Shown one piece after another: positions 51,944 through 59,114 of a DNA stretch of 64,000 nucleotides. Source of the DNA: Dankookia rubra (lineage in GTDB: Bacteria > Pseudomonadota > Alphaproteobacteria > Acetobacterales > Acetobacteraceae); assembly GCF_004355005.1 (NCBI RefSeq), contig NZ_SMSJ01000025.1:1-64000 (forward strand), in the 5' to 3' direction. The position numbers were made by a program, and so were the translations under genes. The first letter of the stretch is position 1. The number at the start of each line of letters is the position of its first letter. The notes beneath the pieces are model-generated. The model was not told the DNA's origin. It saw only the letters and a list, made by a program, of their open reading frames with translations, and ran no database searches.

Positions 51944-53413
51944 TCACCCGCGACCCCCGCCATCCTCAGTATGCTTGAGGATCTCTTTCAGCATGCGCAC
52001 CCCTCGGTCGATGGTGCCCTCATCGAGGCTGGCATAGCCCATCACCAGCCCTGCCGTGTGAGGCCGGGCTTCTGCAGGAGTAGGGGCATACAGCGGGCTG
52101 ACCGGGTACACGCCGAGACCTGCCGCCTGCGCCCGGGCGATGAGCGCGTCCTCCCGCTCCCTCGGCACCCGGTCTAGCCAGACGACGACATGCAGCCCGG
52201 CATCGGCGCCGACCACTGTCACGGCATCGTCCAGGATCGCCGACAGGGCGGCGAGCAGGGCGGCGCGCCGTTCGCCGTTGCGGCGGCGAACCCGCCGGAC
52301 GTGACGCTCATAGGCGCCGCTCTCGATCAGGTCCGCCAGGGCCTGCTGTTCCAGGCCGGGAGAATGCCGGTCTGTCAGCCGCTTCGCCTTTGCGAAGGCC
52401 GGGGCCAGTGCCGCCGGGACGACGAGGTAGCCGAGGCGCAGGGTCGGCGAGAGCGTCTTGGAGACGGTGCCGAGATAGATGACCCGTCCGGCCGCATCGA
52501 GGGCCTGCAGCGGCGGGATCGGGGCGGTGTCGAAGCGGTATTCGCTGTCGTAGTCGTCCTCGACGATGTGGGCGCCGCTGCGCCGCGCCCAGGCCAGCAA
52601 CTCCCGCCGACGCCCGGCAGACATGACGCTGCCGAGCGGAAACTGGTGGGATGGCGTGGCATAGGCCAGCCGGGCCAAGGGTAGTGCTTCCGTTCGCAGG
52701 CCCTCGCGGTCCACGGAGACGGGAACCACCTCGGCCCCGGCCGCGACGAAGACTTGGCGCGCAAGGTTGTAGCCGGGATTCTCCATGACGACCGGGTCGC
52801 CGGGGTTGAGCAGCAGCCGCGCGCAGAGGTCGAGCCCCTGCTGCGAGCCATTGACCACCACGATTTGCTCCGCATCGCAGCGCAGCCCGCGGGCCCGCCA
52901 TAGATAGCCCTGCAAGGCCGCCCGGAGGTCGGGCGAGCCGCTGGGGTCGCCGTAGCGCAGACTCGGCTCCCGGCGCAGCAGGGCGCCGGTGACGGCCTTC
53001 CGCCAAGCGAGCATGGGGAAATCGGCCGCTGACAGGTCGCCGTAGCGGAAGTCTGCCACCATCCGGCTTCCTGCGGCCACGGGCGGCGGAGTGAAGTCCG
53101 CCAGCTGCTGGCCATAGGCCGACAGCCGGTCCGATTGCTCCGCTGGTCCAGGCAGTCCTGGTGTTACTGGCGGAGGGCCAAGTCCCTGGGCCACCCGCGT
53201 CCGGGCACCCTGCCGGGCCTCCAGGTATCCCTCGGCGATCAGTTGCTCATAGGCAGCCGTCACCGTCGTCCGCGAGACGCCCCACTCGGCCGCCAGCGAC
53301 CGCGTGGAGGGCAGCCGGGCGCCGGGGGCAAGCAGGCCGGCGGCGATCCGGTCCTTGATCGCTTCGCAAATCCTCTGGGTGATTCGATCAGGTGCGGGGG
53401 CTTCCGGTGGCAT
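51944..53413 (-). CDS. MocR/PdxR-family regulator (GntR HTH + aminotransferase fold)
   Basis: A 489-aa regulator: an N-terminal winged helix (RICEAIKDRIAAGLLAPGAR, then STRSLAAEWGVSRTTVTAAY) fused to a PLP-dependent class I aminotransferase-like domain (VVNGSQQGLDLCARLLLNPG, VEDDYDSEYRF, and the PLP-Lys in VIYLGTVSKTLSPTLRLGYL). ATG 53413 was chosen since the HTH begins there. Divergent from the paiB-like gene across a 94-base region with repeated half-sites, so it most likely controls the plus-strand genes. Confidence 0.9.
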   Translation of the reverse strand: MPPEAPAPDRITQRICEAIKDRIAAGLLAPGARLPSTRSLAAEWGVSRTTVTAAYEQLIAEGYLEARQGARTRVAQGLGPPPVTPGLPGPAEQSDRLSAYGQQLADFTPPPVAAGSRMVADFRYGDLSAADFPMLAWRKAVTGALLRREPSLRYGDPSGSPDLRAALQGYLWRARGLRCDAEQIVVVNGSQQGLDLCARLLLNPGDPVVMENPGYNLARQVFVAAGAEVVPVSVDREGLRTEALPLARLAYATPSHQFPLGSVMSAGRRRELLAWARRSGAHIVEDDYDSEYRFDTAPIPPLQALDAAGRVIYLGTVSKTLSPTLRLGYLVVPAALAPAFAKAKRLTDRHSPGLEQQALADLIESGAYERHVRRVRRRNGERRAALLAALSAILDDAVTVVGADAGLHVVVWLDRVPREREDALIARAQAAGLGVYPVSPLYAPTPAEARPHTAGLVMGYASLDEGTIDRGVRMLKEILKHTEDGGGRG

Positions 53414-53420
53414 GGCAGCA

Positions 53421-53470
53421 AACTGGCCCAGTGCTTTCGCGGAAAACTGGCCATCCCGTGTGGGCCAATT
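53421..53470. promoter_or_regulatory. putative MocR operator, repeated AACTGGCC half-sites
   Basis: AACTGGCC occurs at 53421-53428 and 53445-53452 as a direct repeat 24 bases apart, with an inverted relative GGCCAATT at 53463-53470. Direct repeats at about two helical turns are typical of MocR regulators. Confidence 0.6.
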
Positions 53471-53507
53471 CTGGGGCAAGGTCCAGGCCGAACCAGGAGC
53501 CACGCCG

Positions 53508-54131
53508 ATGTATGTCCCGCCCGCCTTCCGAGAGGACGACCTCGTCGCCCTGCGCGGCATGATGCGGGAGGCCCGGCTGGCGAACCTCGTCACCGCCACG
53601 GCCGAGGGCCTGATCGCCACACCGCTGCCGCTCTTCCTGGCGCCGGAGGAGGGCCCCTACGGCACGCTCTACGGCCACCTGGCCCGCGCGAACCCCCAGT
53701 GGAAGCTGCCGCCGGCGGGCGACGCCATGGCCCTGTTCATGGGGCCGGACGCCTACGTCAGCCCCGCTTGGTACCCGTCTAAGCAGGAGCACCAGAAGGT
53801 CGTGCCGACCTGGAACTACGTCGCCGTGCACGCCTACGGCCCGATCGAATTTTTTGAGGACCCGGACCGCCTGTCGGAAGTCGTGACGCGGCTGACCGAC
53901 TTGCACGAGCGGCCCCGTGCCAAGCCCTGGGCCGTGACCGACGCGCCGGACACCTTCATCCGGGCGCAACTCAAGGGGATCGTTGGCCTGCGCCTGCCGA
54001 TCACGCGCATCGAGGGCAAGCGCAAGATGAGCCAGAACCGCAATGCCGCGGACCAAGCGGGCGTCGCCGCCGGGCTCGCCGCGAGTGACCGCGCCTCCGA
54101 CCGGGCCGCAGCGGCACTGATCTCGCGCTGA
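53508..54131 (+). CDS. FMN-binding split-barrel protein, PaiB-like
   Basis: A 207-aa protein starting MYVPPAFREDDLVALRGMM, the standard opening of the PaiB 'FMN-binding negative transcriptional regulator' family. The barrel continues with GTLYGHLARANPQWK, ALFMGPDAYVSPAWYPSK and VPTWNYVAVHAYG, and the tail has KMSQNRNAADQ. ATG 53508 was chosen on the family N-terminus. It lies divergently from the MocR gene and is followed by a transporter; its biochemical role is unclear in the whole family. Confidence 0.9.
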   Translation: MYVPPAFREDDLVALRGMMREARLANLVTATAEGLIATPLPLFLAPEEGPYGTLYGHLARANPQWKLPPAGDAMALFMGPDAYVSPAWYPSKQEHQKVVPTWNYVAVHAYGPIEFFEDPDRLSEVVTRLTDLHERPRAKPWAVTDAPDTFIRAQLKGIVGLRLPITRIEGKRKMSQNRNAADQAGVAAGLAASDRASDRAAAALISR

Positions 54132-54149
54132 GAGCGGGGAGAAGCGCCA

Positions 54150-54596
54150 ATGCCAAGCCTGGCCTTGCCCGTCCTCCTCGCCATCGGAGCGGGAGTGAGC
54201 ATCGTTGTCCAGCAGGTCCTGAACAGCAATCTGCGAACCGCGCTCAACTCGGCCGCCTGGTCAGGTTTCATGAGCTACCTCGTCGGGGTCGTCTGCATGG
54301 CGCTGCTCGCGCTTGCCCTGCGCGACCCCATCCCCTCGGCGAGCGTAGCCGCTCCTATTCCCTGGTGGGCCTGGAGCGGCGGTCTGTTCGGCGCGATCTT
54401 CATCGGCCTTTCCATCCTGCTTGTGCCGCAACTCGGGGCCGCAACCGTCCTCGCCCTCCTTGTCACAGGCCAGATGCTGGCGTCAGTGGCCTTCGATCAC
54501 TTCGGCTGGCTCGGCCTTGCCCAGCGCCCGATCGACCTGCCGCGCCTGATCGGCGTGGCGCTGCTAATCGGTGGTGTCGTCCTGATCCGGCGCTGA
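54150..54596 (+). CDS. DMT-type transporter, YdcZ (DUF606) family
   Basis: A 148-aa protein with about five membrane helices (LPVLLAIGAGVSIVVQQVLN, FMSYLVGVVCMALLALAL, WWAWSGGLFGAIFIGLSILL, ATVLALLVTGQMLASVAFDH, LIGVALLIGGVVLI). The short half-size form is typical for YdcZ, which acts as a dimer. 18 bases after the PaiB-like gene, so co-transcribed. Substrate unknown. Confidence 0.85.
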   Translation: MPSLALPVLLAIGAGVSIVVQQVLNSNLRTALNSAAWSGFMSYLVGVVCMALLALALRDPIPSASVAAPIPWWAWSGGLFGAIFIGLSILLVPQLGAATVLALLVTGQMLASVAFDHFGWLGLAQRPIDLPRLIGVALLIGGVVLIRR

Positions 54597-54651
54597 GGCC
54601 AATTGCTCGCTTCATCCAAGTTCCCTCTCCAAGACGCAGAGGTACCAAGCA

Positions 54652-55563
54652 ATGTCTATCGCGTTCCCGATGTTCCGCGGCCTCTCCGCTTTCCCCATCA
54701 CCCCCACTGATGCGCATGGCCAGGTCAATACCGACGGCCTAGTACGTCTGGTGCAGCGCCTTGCCGCAGCGGAGGTAGACTCGATCGGCCTGCTCGGCAG
54801 CACCGGCACCTACGCCTACTTGACCCGCTCCGAGCGGCGCCGCGCCATCGAGGCCGCTGTGGGCTGCCTGGACGGGCGAGTTCCGCTCATCGTGGGCGTC
54901 GGCGCGCTCAGGACGGATGACGCGCAGGATCTCGCCCGCGACGCGAAGGCCGCCGGTGCAGACGGCCTCCTCCTGGCCCCGGTGTCCTACACCCCGCTGA
55001 CCGACGACGAGGTCTTCGAGCACTTCGTCGCTGTCGCGCAGGCGACGGAGCTGCCCCTTTGCATCTACAACAATCCTGGGACGACGCACTTCACCTTCAG
55101 CGATGACCTGGTGGTGCGGCTCGCAGAGGTACCGAGCATCGCCGCCGTGAAAAACCCGGCGCCCCCGCCTACTGAAGCGCGAGCTCGGCACGAGGCGCTC
55201 CGCGCTAGGGTCCCCAGCACCTTTGCCATCGGCTACAGCGGCGACTGGAACACTCCGAACGCCGTCCTAGCAGGTGGAGACGCCTGGTACAGCGTCGTAG
55301 GAGGGTTGCTTCCAGTACCGGCCCTTGGGCTCCTCCGCACCGCCCAGGCGGGCGACGAAGCCGAGGTGGCGCGCTGGAACGGGCGCTTCCAGCCACTGTG
55401 GGACCTCTTCAAGGAGCTGAGCAGCCTGCGGGTGATGTATGCCGCCGCCGACATCCTCGGCCTCTGCCGTGCGAAGCCGCCACGACCAATCCTCCCGCTG
55501 CCGCCTGCCGCTTACCGGCGCGTGGCCGCCGCACTGGAAACGCTTGATGCCGGCGGCCGATAG
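54652..55563 (+). CDS. DapA/NAL-family aldolase (dihydrodipicolinate synthase-like)
   Basis: A 303-aa TIM-barrel lyase that forms a Schiff base with a keto acid. The family pattern is present: SAFPITPTDAHGQVN, GLLGSTGTYAYLTRSERRR (GSTG replaces the GTTGE of true DapA), the catalytic Tyr in CIYNNPGTTHF, and the Schiff-base Lys in SIAAVKNPAP. The changed loop and mobile context suggest a catabolic relative (for example a hydroxyproline or sugar-acid lyase) rather than lysine synthesis. Third gene of the MocR-controlled plus-strand set. Confidence 0.88.
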   Translation: MSIAFPMFRGLSAFPITPTDAHGQVNTDGLVRLVQRLAAAEVDSIGLLGSTGTYAYLTRSERRRAIEAAVGCLDGRVPLIVGVGALRTDDAQDLARDAKAAGADGLLLAPVSYTPLTDDEVFEHFVAVAQATELPLCIYNNPGTTHFTFSDDLVVRLAEVPSIAAVKNPAPPPTEARARHEALRARVPSTFAIGYSGDWNTPNAVLAGGDAWYSVVGGLLPVPALGLLRTAQAGDEAEVARWNGRFQPLWDLFKELSSLRVMYAAADILGLCRAKPPRPILPLPPAAYRRVAAALETLDAGGR

Positions 55564-55616
55564 CCAAGCCCGACGCTGAATGGTGAAAATTCCGTATTCC
55601 CGTAAGGCTCATAGCC

Positions 55617-56267
55617 ATGCCAGACCTGATCCAACTCGCTCTTTATTTCGCCGCCGCTCTCGTGCTTGCCGTCACTCCAGGCCCGGGGATCTTCTACGTT
55701 GCTGCGCGCACGCTCGCGGGCGGTCGTACGGAAGGCGTTGCCTCCAGCTTCGGCACAGGGTTGGGCGGCATGGTCCATGTCTTCGCCGGCAGCCTGGGCG
55801 TTTCCGCCATCGTGCTTGCCAGCGCCGAACTGTTCACCGCGCTGAAGCTGATCGGTGCGACCTATCTGGTCTGGATCGGCTTTCGCACATTCCAATCCGC
55901 CCGCCGGGAGGCACTGACGGTTTTGAACAAGGGGACCGCGGCGCCGCCGGTCGGACCACAGCGGGCGTTCCGGGAAGGCGTGCTGGTCGAGGCGCTGAAC
56001 CCGAAGACAGCCGCCTTCTTCCTTGCCTTCGTTCCGCAGTTCGTGGACCCGGCCGAAGGCGATGTCGCACTGCAGTTCGTGGTGCTTGGCTTCATGTCGG
56101 TGGCGCTCAACACCCTCGCCGACATCGTGGTCGCCTTTGCGGCAAGCGGCATCCGGGAAGGCGCAGCGGCACGCCCCGCGTTGATCCGCCGACTACGGGA
56201 GACATCGGGAGGCGCGATGATCGCGCTCGGCATCGGCCTCGCTCTGGCGAAGCGGCCTGCGACCTAA
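55617..56267 (+). CDS. LysE/RhtB-family amino-acid exporter
   Basis: A 216-aa transporter with six predicted membrane helices. The LysE signature TPGPGIFYVAARTLAGGRTEG is split here as TPGPGIFYVAARTL and GGRTEGVASSFGTG, followed by LKLIGATYLVWIGFRTFQSA and GVLVEALNPKTAAFFLAFVPQF. It likely exports an amino acid or related product, fitting the lyase beside it. 53 bases after the aldolase gene. Confidence 0.9.
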   Translation: MPDLIQLALYFAAALVLAVTPGPGIFYVAARTLAGGRTEGVASSFGTGLGGMVHVFAGSLGVSAIVLASAELFTALKLIGATYLVWIGFRTFQSARREALTVLNKGTAAPPVGPQRAFREGVLVEALNPKTAAFFLAFVPQFVDPAEGDVALQFVVLGFMSVALNTLADIVVAFAASGIREGAAARPALIRRLRETSGGAMIALGIGLALAKRPAT

Positions 56268-56561
56268 CTTCGGAGGTCCGCTTTGCGGCTGCGTGAAGCC
56301 CCCCGGCATTGTCCAATTTGGGCGCAAAGCCGACATTCCTCTGATTCAAGCAGCTATGTCCGCTCCGCGCATGAAACCGGACCTCGTTTATCCGTAGGTG
56401 AAGGACTGCTGAGGTCGAAAACGGTCGTGGCACAATCGATACCAAGCGCGAACTTTGACTCACTAGGTCTCATGCTGTCTCTGAAGTCACTCGGAGCGGC
56501 TTGGTATCTCCATTCGCGCTGCCTCGCATGATCTTCCGCTGATCATGCGGGAGATACCTCG
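56268..56561. other. 294-base gap containing dispersed repeat copy B
   Basis: No gene supported; the repeat occupies 56315-56426 and the rest is leader of the transfer genes that resume at 56562. Confidence 0.5.
56315..56426 (+). repeat. 112-bp dispersed repeat, copy B
   Basis: Partner of 33489-33600. It marks the right edge of cargo block 2, as copy A marks the right edge of cargo block 1. Confidence 0.8.
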
Positions 56562-56948
56562 ATGAAGCTGTCCATCTGCCTCGCCACCGTCCTCGGCATC
56601 GCCGCTGCGGCCCCAGCACATGCCGACTTCCTTCTAGCGCCTTCAGCGCCGCCGGCTTTCCCTACGGCTGGGGCGAGCCCTGGACCGGTCAGGATCGCAG
56701 TCCCACCGCGCCGGAGGCCGCCGAGCCTGCCGGCCGTCGTGGGATTTGGTGAGGCTGTGCCGGTCCACGTCGCCGCTCGTCAGATCGTCCCTGAAGGCAT
56801 CTCCGTCGTGTTCGGCGATGGCGTCGACCGAGAGCTACCGGTCGACTGGCGGGGCGGGCGGCCGTGGAACCAGGTTCTGGCCGACGCCATCAAGCCGCTT
56901 GGCTTCAAGCTCAGCCGCACTGCAAACCAGGTCAGCATCACCCGCTGA
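56562..56948 (+). CDS. TcpQ/secretin-N-domain-like periplasmic protein
   Basis: A 128-aa exported protein. Signal peptide to about residue 21 (SICLATVLGIAAAAPAHA), a Pro-rich linker, then a C-terminal STN/TcpQ-like fold: VHVAARQIVPEGISVVFGDG, LPVDWRGGRPWNQVLADAIK, FKLSRTANQVSITR. Such domains dock onto secretin-type outer-membrane rings, so it may assist the DotC/D/H core. First gene of the second transfer cluster. Confidence 0.6.
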   Translation: MKLSICLATVLGIAAAAPAHADFLLAPSAPPAFPTAGASPGPVRIAVPPRRRPPSLPAVVGFGEAVPVHVAARQIVPEGISVVFGDGVDRELPVDWRGGRPWNQVLADAIKPLGFKLSRTANQVSITR

Positions 56949-56960
56949 TCTCCAACTGAG

Positions 56961-56972
56961 GCATTCGCGCCG
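56961..56972 (+). promoter_or_regulatory. CCATTCGCGCCG motif, one mismatch, 35 bases before icmW
   Basis: Plus-strand copy reading GCATTCGCGCCG, followed by a CCACC-CT-GGTGG hairpin next to the ribosome site. Confidence 0.7.
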
Positions 56973-57007
56973 GTCACCGCCACCCTGGTGGGACCATGGA
57001 GGTGCGA

Positions 57008-57469
57008 ATGCCCGACTTGTCCCCCAATGCGGTTGCCGATTGGCTGCGGGAGCGTGACCCAGACGTCGCTACGCTCCCAATGCTCGGTCCTATCGACGCC
57101 GACCCGGCCGTTCTGCAGATGATGGTCAGGCTTGGCCATTTGCTCGAGCAAGCTCTGGTCGCCGACGCGGAGCGTCTGTCCGCCCGGCTCCGCCATCCGG
57201 CAACAGCGACCAATCTCCGCGCTGCTCTGGCGCAATCCGGCATGGCGCGGCGGCTACGCCTGCTCGACTGGTTCGGTGATGCCGGCCTTCCCGAGCGCAA
57301 TGCCGTCCTGGCGGTGGCCATGAGCGCCGGGCCGGATGGCGATTTCATCCGTGCCGAACTGCAGGCGCTGCACCGTCGTGCGGTGCTCGCCCGCGTCTAC
57401 GCCCCGGAGCGTATCCAGATGCTGCTGGCGGCCTGCCAGCCCGAAGGCATGGCGGGAGGCGCGGCATGA
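57008..57469 (+). CDS. icmW: IcmW-like T4BSS chaperone/adaptor
   Basis: A 153-aa soluble helical protein, the size of Legionella IcmW (151 aa) and opening with the same MPDLS. Shared spacing of helices: MVRLGHLLEQ early, SGMARRLRLLDWF in the middle, and a C-terminal FIRAELQALHRRAVLARVYA followed by ERIQMLLAAC. IcmW works with IcmS to present substrates to the coupling complex; a stand-alone IcmW in a conjugation system is expected to act on DotL. ATG 57008 has GGAGG 5 bases upstream; ATG 56996 is an alternative. Assigned from memory of the family. Confidence 0.6.
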   Translation: MPDLSPNAVADWLRERDPDVATLPMLGPIDADPAVLQMMVRLGHLLEQALVADAERLSARLRHPATATNLRAALAQSGMARRLRLLDWFGDAGLPERNAVLAVAMSAGPDGDFIRAELQALHRRAVLARVYAPERIQMLLAACQPEGMAGGAA

Positions 57470-58014
57470 GACGCACCCTCTGCGCCACGGCCCTGGCGGC
57501 CACACTCCTGGCCGGTACTGCGCTCGCTCAGACCGGCACCGGAGGCAGTCAGGGTTGCGCCGAAATCTCACAGGCCGCCGCTGCCGGCATCGCCGCGCGG
57601 GTTGAGGCTGACGACCAGGCAATCCCCGCCCCTGAGAGCGTCATGTCGCTGACCTGTCTGGATAACTTTTTCAACGGCTCCGGCCTCAACGTCATGATGT
57701 CGAACTTCGATCCGCAGACCATGTTGACCGCCGCCGCGTCGAGGGCGCTGCAGCAGGTTTGCGCTGCCGCCCGATCCGCCTGGAACCAGGCCATCGGATC
57801 GGTCCAGTGCGGCCTGACCGTCAGTGGTTGGAACCTCGGATTTGGCGGCCTCATGGGCGGCAGTTTCTGCCCCCGCTTGTCGTTCGGAGGCGGCGGGCCG
57901 GCACTCGGTAGCGCCTCGCTGTCGAGCGGCGCTGCCAACGGCTTCTACCTCAACGGTTCGCCCTCCGTGCCGGTTGGCTATCCCGTCGTCCGTCCCCTCG
58001 GCCTGCAGCAGTGA
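57466..58014 (+). CDS. exported Cys-containing protein, transfer-associated
   Basis: A 182-aa protein with a signal peptide (LCATALAATLLAGTALAQ) and at least five Cys in the mature part (QGCAEIS, LTCLDNF, QQVCAAA, VQCGLTV, SFCPRLS), suggesting disulfides. The C-terminus is Gly/Ser-rich. ATG overlaps the icmW stop (ATGA). No family recognised. Confidence 0.55.
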   Translation: MRRTLCATALAATLLAGTALAQTGTGGSQGCAEISQAAAAGIAARVEADDQAIPAPESVMSLTCLDNFFNGSGLNVMMSNFDPQTMLTAAASRALQQVCAAARSAWNQAIGSVQCGLTVSGWNLGFGGLMGGSFCPRLSFGGGGPALGSASLSSGAANGFYLNGSPSVPVGYPVVRPLGLQQ

Positions 58015-58025
58015 GGGGGCGGCAG

Positions 58026-59111
58026 ATGCGCAAGGCACTCCTGGCAGCAACCGCCCTTGCCTCGGTCACGCTGGCGCCGCTGGCGTCGGCTCGGGCCGAG
58101 GTCTTCGACACCGCGGCGATCGTCGAACTGATCCGCAACACAGTCGCCGGGTTCACTCAGACGGCCAACTACCTGAAGGGGCAGATTGCGGCGCAACAGC
58201 AGGTCGCCGACGCCAGCAACACGGCAATGGCCCGCTTCCAGCGGAATGTCCGCAGTGCCCAGATCCGGGATGAGCACATCGCCACGCCTGCGGCCTGCGA
58301 GAGCCTGGATAATGGTCAGGCCATTGCGGTCGGCGCCGGCCAAAGCTGGATCGTGGCCACCTCTCTGACCTCCGTCGCCAACCGCCGGCGCGAGGCTGGT
58401 CCCGAAACCCCTGCCTGGCACGGCGAGGGGCACGCGGCGGCCGACCGCGCTAGGCTGCATCGCAACCGCTATTGCAGCGAGCTGGAAGCCGCGGAAGGCG
58501 TCTGCCAGCTCACGGACAGGCCGAACGGCGACATCCGTTCAGCCAGCATGACGGGTGGTCTCAGCTACGGCCCGCGCCCCGAGAACATCAACGCCGCGAT
58601 CGATTTCTCGATCATGGCGCTGCAGCCGGTGCCGCTCCGGGCCCTGCGTGGCGATGAACTAAGAGCCGCGCAGAGCCAGGACATCAAGTTATGGCGTGAC
58701 CGCTACCTCGCCAACATGAGCCTCGCCCAGGACGTGCACACCCGGTACATCGCCAGGCGTGCGGAGACCGTGACGCTGACCCCGGCACAACGGGCGCAGC
58801 AGCAGGCGCAGGGTCTCATCGTCACGGAGCGCGGTAGCTGGCTGCAGGCCGCCGAGCTCGAGGTCAACCGGCGCATGTCCGGGCGGGCCTGGAACGCCGC
58901 CATCTGGCGGATGCCACCGGCTTCGGTGTTGCGCGAGATCGCCTCCATGCAGGCGCTCGGCCTGCACCTGCAGATGGAAACCCTGCGGGTCCAGGAAGAT
59001 GTGGCCAACACCAACGCCGCCCTGCTGGCGGCCCGCGTGGAGAGCGACACCGGACGCCCGCAGGATGCATTTAAGCGCCTGAGCACCTTACCCACGCCGC
59101 AGGTGAGGTAG
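58026..59111 (+). CDS. exported helical protein, transfer-associated
   Basis: A 361-aa protein with a signal peptide (ALLAATALASVTLAPLASARA), then long amphipathic helices (IRNTVAGFTQTANYLKGQIA near residue 35, MQALGLHLQMETLRVQEDVA near 320), two Cys and a charged middle. The helical build is reminiscent of VirB5/TraC pilus-tip proteins, which is only a guess. ATG 58026 has GAGGGG 6 bases ahead; GTG 58011 overlapping the previous stop is an alternative. Confidence 0.55.
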   Translation: MRKALLAATALASVTLAPLASARAEVFDTAAIVELIRNTVAGFTQTANYLKGQIAAQQQVADASNTAMARFQRNVRSAQIRDEHIATPAACESLDNGQAIAVGAGQSWIVATSLTSVANRRREAGPETPAWHGEGHAAADRARLHRNRYCSELEAAEGVCQLTDRPNGDIRSASMTGGLSYGPRPENINAAIDFSIMALQPVPLRALRGDELRAAQSQDIKLWRDRYLANMSLAQDVHTRYIARRAETVTLTPAQRAQQQAQGLIVTERGSWLQAAELEVNRRMSGRAWNAAIWRMPPASVLREIASMQALGLHLQMETLRVQEDVANTNAALLAARVESDTGRPQDAFKRLSTLPTPQVR

Positions 59112-59114
59112 GCC

